DNA from: an uncultured Lachnospiraceae bacterium | Lineage (GTDB): Bacteria; Bacillota; Clostridia; Lachnospirales; Lachnospiraceae | Length of the DNA stretch: 64,000 nt | Direction of reading: 5' to 3' | NCBI GenBank assembly: GCA_910586725.1 | Contig: CAJUJL010000001.1 | Location: forward strand, 82,740 to 146,739 | Shown: positions 61,850 through 64,000 of the stretch, in pieces | Numbering within the stretch: the first letter of the stretch is position 1 | How the letters are laid out: each line of letters opens with the position of its first letter | Position numbers and translations under genes: made by a program | The notes under the pieces: generated by a model | What the model saw: only the letters and a program-made list of their open reading frames with translations | Told to the model about the DNA's origin: nothing | Database searches by the model: none

Positions 61850-62698
61850 CTACGCATTTGTCCGGCGGCTGGCCAAATGCTGTATCACATTGATCACAAA
61901 CAACATCAGAAACGACAGAATTAAAAGCACAAGGGCGATCGCCGCAGCTCCCTCATAATCCACATTTCCTGAATTCAGCTTCTGCATAATAATATAAGAA
62001 ACCACCTGCGTCCCATTTTTTTCACTGTTGCCCGATATGTAGATTACACTGCCGTATTCGCCGATTCCTCTTGCGAGCGCAAGCCCGAACCCCGTCCACA
62101 AAGCCGGAGCAATTTCTGGAAAAATCACTTTTCGGAAGATCCGGAAACGGGAAGCTCCCAGCATAACCGCCGCTTCTTCATAAGACGCCGGCAATTTCTC
62201 CAATACCGGCTGAATCGCCCTCACCACAAAAGGAATGCCGATAAAAACCATTGCCACGATAATCCCCGTTTTGGTATATGCAATCTCAATTCCGATCTTC
62301 TCAAACGCCCTTCCCAAAACCCCCGTATCCGAATACATTTTCGTCAGGGTAATTCCCGCAACCGCAGTCGGCAGGGCAAAGGGCAGCTCAATCATCCCAT
62401 CCATCAGGCGTTTTCCGGGAAAATCATAACGAACCAACGTCCACGCAAGCAGCGTGCCGAAAACACAGTTGATCACAGCCGCCACAAACGCACAGCCAAT
62501 GCTCGTAACAAACGACTGCACGACGTTTGGCCTGGTCATCAGCGCAGCAAATTCCTCCCATGACAAATGAAAAGAATATGCAAGCACAGATGCAAGCGGA
62601 ATCAAAACAATCAAAGACAACATCGCAACCGTAACTCCCATAGAAAGCCCAAATCCCGGAATCACGGATTTTCTTCTTATTGTTTGCGCCTTTTTCAA
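61850..62698 (-). CDS. cysT: Sulfate ABC transporter permease CysT
   Basis: A 282-residue permease with six membrane helices. The EAA loop reads ASYEEAAVMLGASRFRIFRKVIFPEI. The start is a TTG at 62698, 8 bases after AGGAGG. It pairs with CysW, whose start lies 10 bases after this stop. Confidence 0.93.
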   Translation of the reverse strand: MKKAQTIRRKSVIPGFGLSMGVTVAMLSLIVLIPLASVLAYSFHLSWEEFAALMTRPNVVQSFVTSIGCAFVAAVINCVFGTLLAWTLVRYDFPGKRLMDGMIELPFALPTAVAGITLTKMYSDTGVLGRAFEKIGIEIAYTKTGIIVAMVFIGIPFVVRAIQPVLEKLPASYEEAAVMLGASRFRIFRKVIFPEIAPALWTGFGLALARGIGEYGSVIYISGNSEKNGTQVVSYIIMQKLNSGNVDYEGAAAIALVLLILSFLMLFVINVIQHLASRRTNA

Positions 62699-62710
62699 TG
62701 GTACTGCCTC

Positions 62711-63739
62711 CTATTTACTGTAGATTTCGTCAAAAATAGCGTCATCCGCAAAAAAATCCTCATACGCCTTATCCCAGCCGCCAAAATCATCGATTGTGCA
62801 CAAATTTACCGACAAATCAAACGTATCCGCAAACTCATTTAAAACGGCTTCATCCGACGGACGGTAAAAATGCTCTCCTGCCAGCCGCTGCGCCTCCTCC
62901 GTATACAAATACTCCAGATAGTCTTTCGCAATTTCCTGCGTGCCGTTTTTATCTGCATTTTCATCTACAATCGCTACGGACGGTTCCGCCAGAATGCTGA
63001 TGCTTGGCGTTACCAGCTCATATTCTCCCGGATATTCTTCCAATGTAAGCAGCGCTTCATTCTCCCACGCAAGCAACACGTCTCCCTGACCGTTTTCCAC
63101 AAACGTCGTTGTGGCTCCCCGCGCGCCGGAATCCATGACAAGCACATTATTGTAAATATCAGACACAAAATCCTTCATCTTCGCCTCGTCATTTTGGAAA
63201 TTCAGCTTTGCGTACTGCCATGCGGCAAGGAAGTTCCAGCATGCGCCTCCGGAAGATTTGGGGTCCGGCGTTATAATTTCCACGCCTTCTTTTGTCAAAT
63301 CCTCCCAGTCAGAAATTCCCTTTTCGTTTCCGCTGCGGACAAGAAAAACAATCGTCGACGTATATGGCGAACTGTTTCTTTCAAATTCCTCCAGCCAGCC
63401 TTCTTCAATCAATCCCGCATTCTCGATTGACGTGATGTCATGCGCAAGCGCAAGCGTCACCACATCCGCGTCATTTCCCTCAATCACAGACCTCGCCTGG
63501 GAGCCGGAGCCGCCATGGGACTGCACAAGTTCAATTTCTTTCCCGTTTTCTTCCTGATAATGCCTGGCGTACAATTCGTTATAGGCCTCGTAAAACTCAC
63601 GGGTAGGGTCATAAGAAACATTGGTAAACGTAATCGTGTCACTGTCCTTCTTATCGCCGCATCCCGCAAACGCCATACCGATCCACGCTCCTGCCAGTGT
63701 AACGCACGCAATCCTGCTCATCCAACCATTTTTCTTCAT
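62711..63739 (-). CDS. sbp: Sulfate-binding lipoprotein
   Basis: A 342-residue substrate-binding protein. A lipoprotein signal peptide ends in AFAGC (lipid-modified Cys about residue 27). The mature domain has the Sbp/CysP marks NVSYDPTREFYEAYN near the start, ARSVIEGNDADVVTLALA, and GGACWNFLAAWQY. It captures sulfate outside the cell for CysTWA. The start at 63739 follows GAGAGGAAGG. It is the first gene of the operon. Confidence 0.94.
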   Translation of the reverse strand: MKKNGWMSRIACVTLAGAWIGMAFAGCGDKKDSDTITFTNVSYDPTREFYEAYNELYARHYQEENGKEIELVQSHGGSGSQARSVIEGNDADVVTLALAHDITSIENAGLIEEGWLEEFERNSSPYTSTIVFLVRSGNEKGISDWEDLTKEGVEIITPDPKSSGGACWNFLAAWQYAKLNFQNDEAKMKDFVSDIYNNVLVMDSGARGATTTFVENGQGDVLLAWENEALLTLEEYPGEYELVTPSISILAEPSVAIVDENADKNGTQEIAKDYLEYLYTEEAQRLAGEHFYRPSDEAVLNEFADTFDLSVNLCTIDDFGGWDKAYEDFFADDAIFDEIYSK

Positions 63740-63801
63740 AACTGCCTTCCTCTCTTTCTATCACAAACCCAAGCGGTTCCAAATCTGTCTGTCTTCTTTT
63801 T

Positions 63802-63817
63802 ACGCAAACGTTTGCTC
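63802..63817. promoter_or_regulatory. LacI-type palindrome, downstream copy
   Basis: ACGCAAACGTTTGCTC contains the perfect palindrome GCAAACGTTTGC around a central CG, the pattern of LacI/PurR-family operators. It lies between the sulfate promoter and the sbp start. Confidence 0.65.
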
Positions 63818-63872
63818 TCTGTTTTTCTTGTAATTTTCGTTAGTATGCTTTATAATCTTTATATTATAGTGA

Positions 63873-63902
63873 ATCATAGAGGATGGACGGCTCTTTTGTC
63901 AA
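63873..63902 (-). promoter_or_regulatory. Promoter of the sulfate transport operon
   Basis: TTGACA (complement of 63897-63902) and TATGAT (63873-63878) are 18 bases apart on the minus strand. An extra TATAAT lies at 63863-63868. Confidence 0.65.
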
Positions 63903-63911
63903 CTACTTATC

Positions 63912-63927
63912 GCGCAAACGTTTGTCT
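63912..63927. promoter_or_regulatory. LacI-type palindrome, upstream copy
   Basis: GCGCAAACGTTTGTCT shares the core GCAAACGTTTG with the site at 63802-63817; the two centres are 110 bases apart and flank the promoter. A hairpin-like GAATCTCA/TGAGATTC pair lies beyond it at about 63956-63977. Confidence 0.6.
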
Positions 63928-64000
63928 TTTATCCTGATCCTTTTTATAACTTCTCGGAATCTCAATGAATGAGATTCTAAGCGAAGATTGACAACTGAAT

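Overview
The window looks like a chromosome segment of a Gram-positive anaerobe of the Clostridia, most likely Lachnospiraceae. This rests on strong AGGAGG-type ribosome binding sites, several TTG starts, a T-box leader before ileS, FeoA/FeoB with a tiny FeoB-associated protein, a TIGR03905-type TSCPD protein, an ECF S component, and large secreted proteins with Lys-rich ends. The base composition is moderate by eye. No rRNA, tRNA, CRISPR array, insertion sequence or phage gene was seen.

Layout. Positions 1-8.2 kb (minus strand) hold a cut-off DUF3880/CgeB-like gene, a small HD hydrolase, uxaC, a PdaA-like deacetylase, a PurF homologue without the N-terminal cysteine, a ferredoxin, and a CPBP protease-ABC exporter operon. 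Positions 8.3-11.2 kb hold an iron(II) uptake operon (feoA-feoA-feoB plus a 44-residue Cys-rich protein) with two DtxR-like palindromes. Positions 11.4-29.9 kb are a long signalling block: an intact HD-GYP response regulator, a histidine kinase, a degenerate HD-GYP protein, CheR, CheB, CheY, CheA, CheW, one chemoreceptor, an HPt protein, a hybrid kinase and a subtilase. A second hybrid kinase follows from its own promoter. No flagellar gene is in view.

Positions 30-34.9 kb hold an ECF S component, galM, secA and a TSCPD protein. Positions 35-46.2 kb are a surface-protein operon: a giant protein of about 2,690 residues with about 26 repeats, a class B sortase, and a leucine-rich-repeat protein ending in a TPKTG sorting signal. 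Positions 46.4-52.7 kb hold a MATE transporter and a 1,533-residue secreted protein joining a GH123/DUF4091-like part, an Asp-box propeller, FIVAR modules and a BspA-like end. Positions 52.8-59 kb are the T-box-ileS-glgP operon with a 50-codon gene. Positions 59-64 kb hold a membrane-anchored MerR regulator and a sulfate ABC transporter operon flanked by two LacI-type palindromes.

How they work together. The signalling block could convert a receptor input into cyclic-di-GMP turnover (intact HD-GYP) and phosphorelay output (two hybrid kinases plus HPt). The surface region encodes a wall-anchoring enzyme beside a likely substrate and an adhesin-like giant protein. The glycan-active protein points to host glycans. 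These functional links are inferences from gene order and domains.
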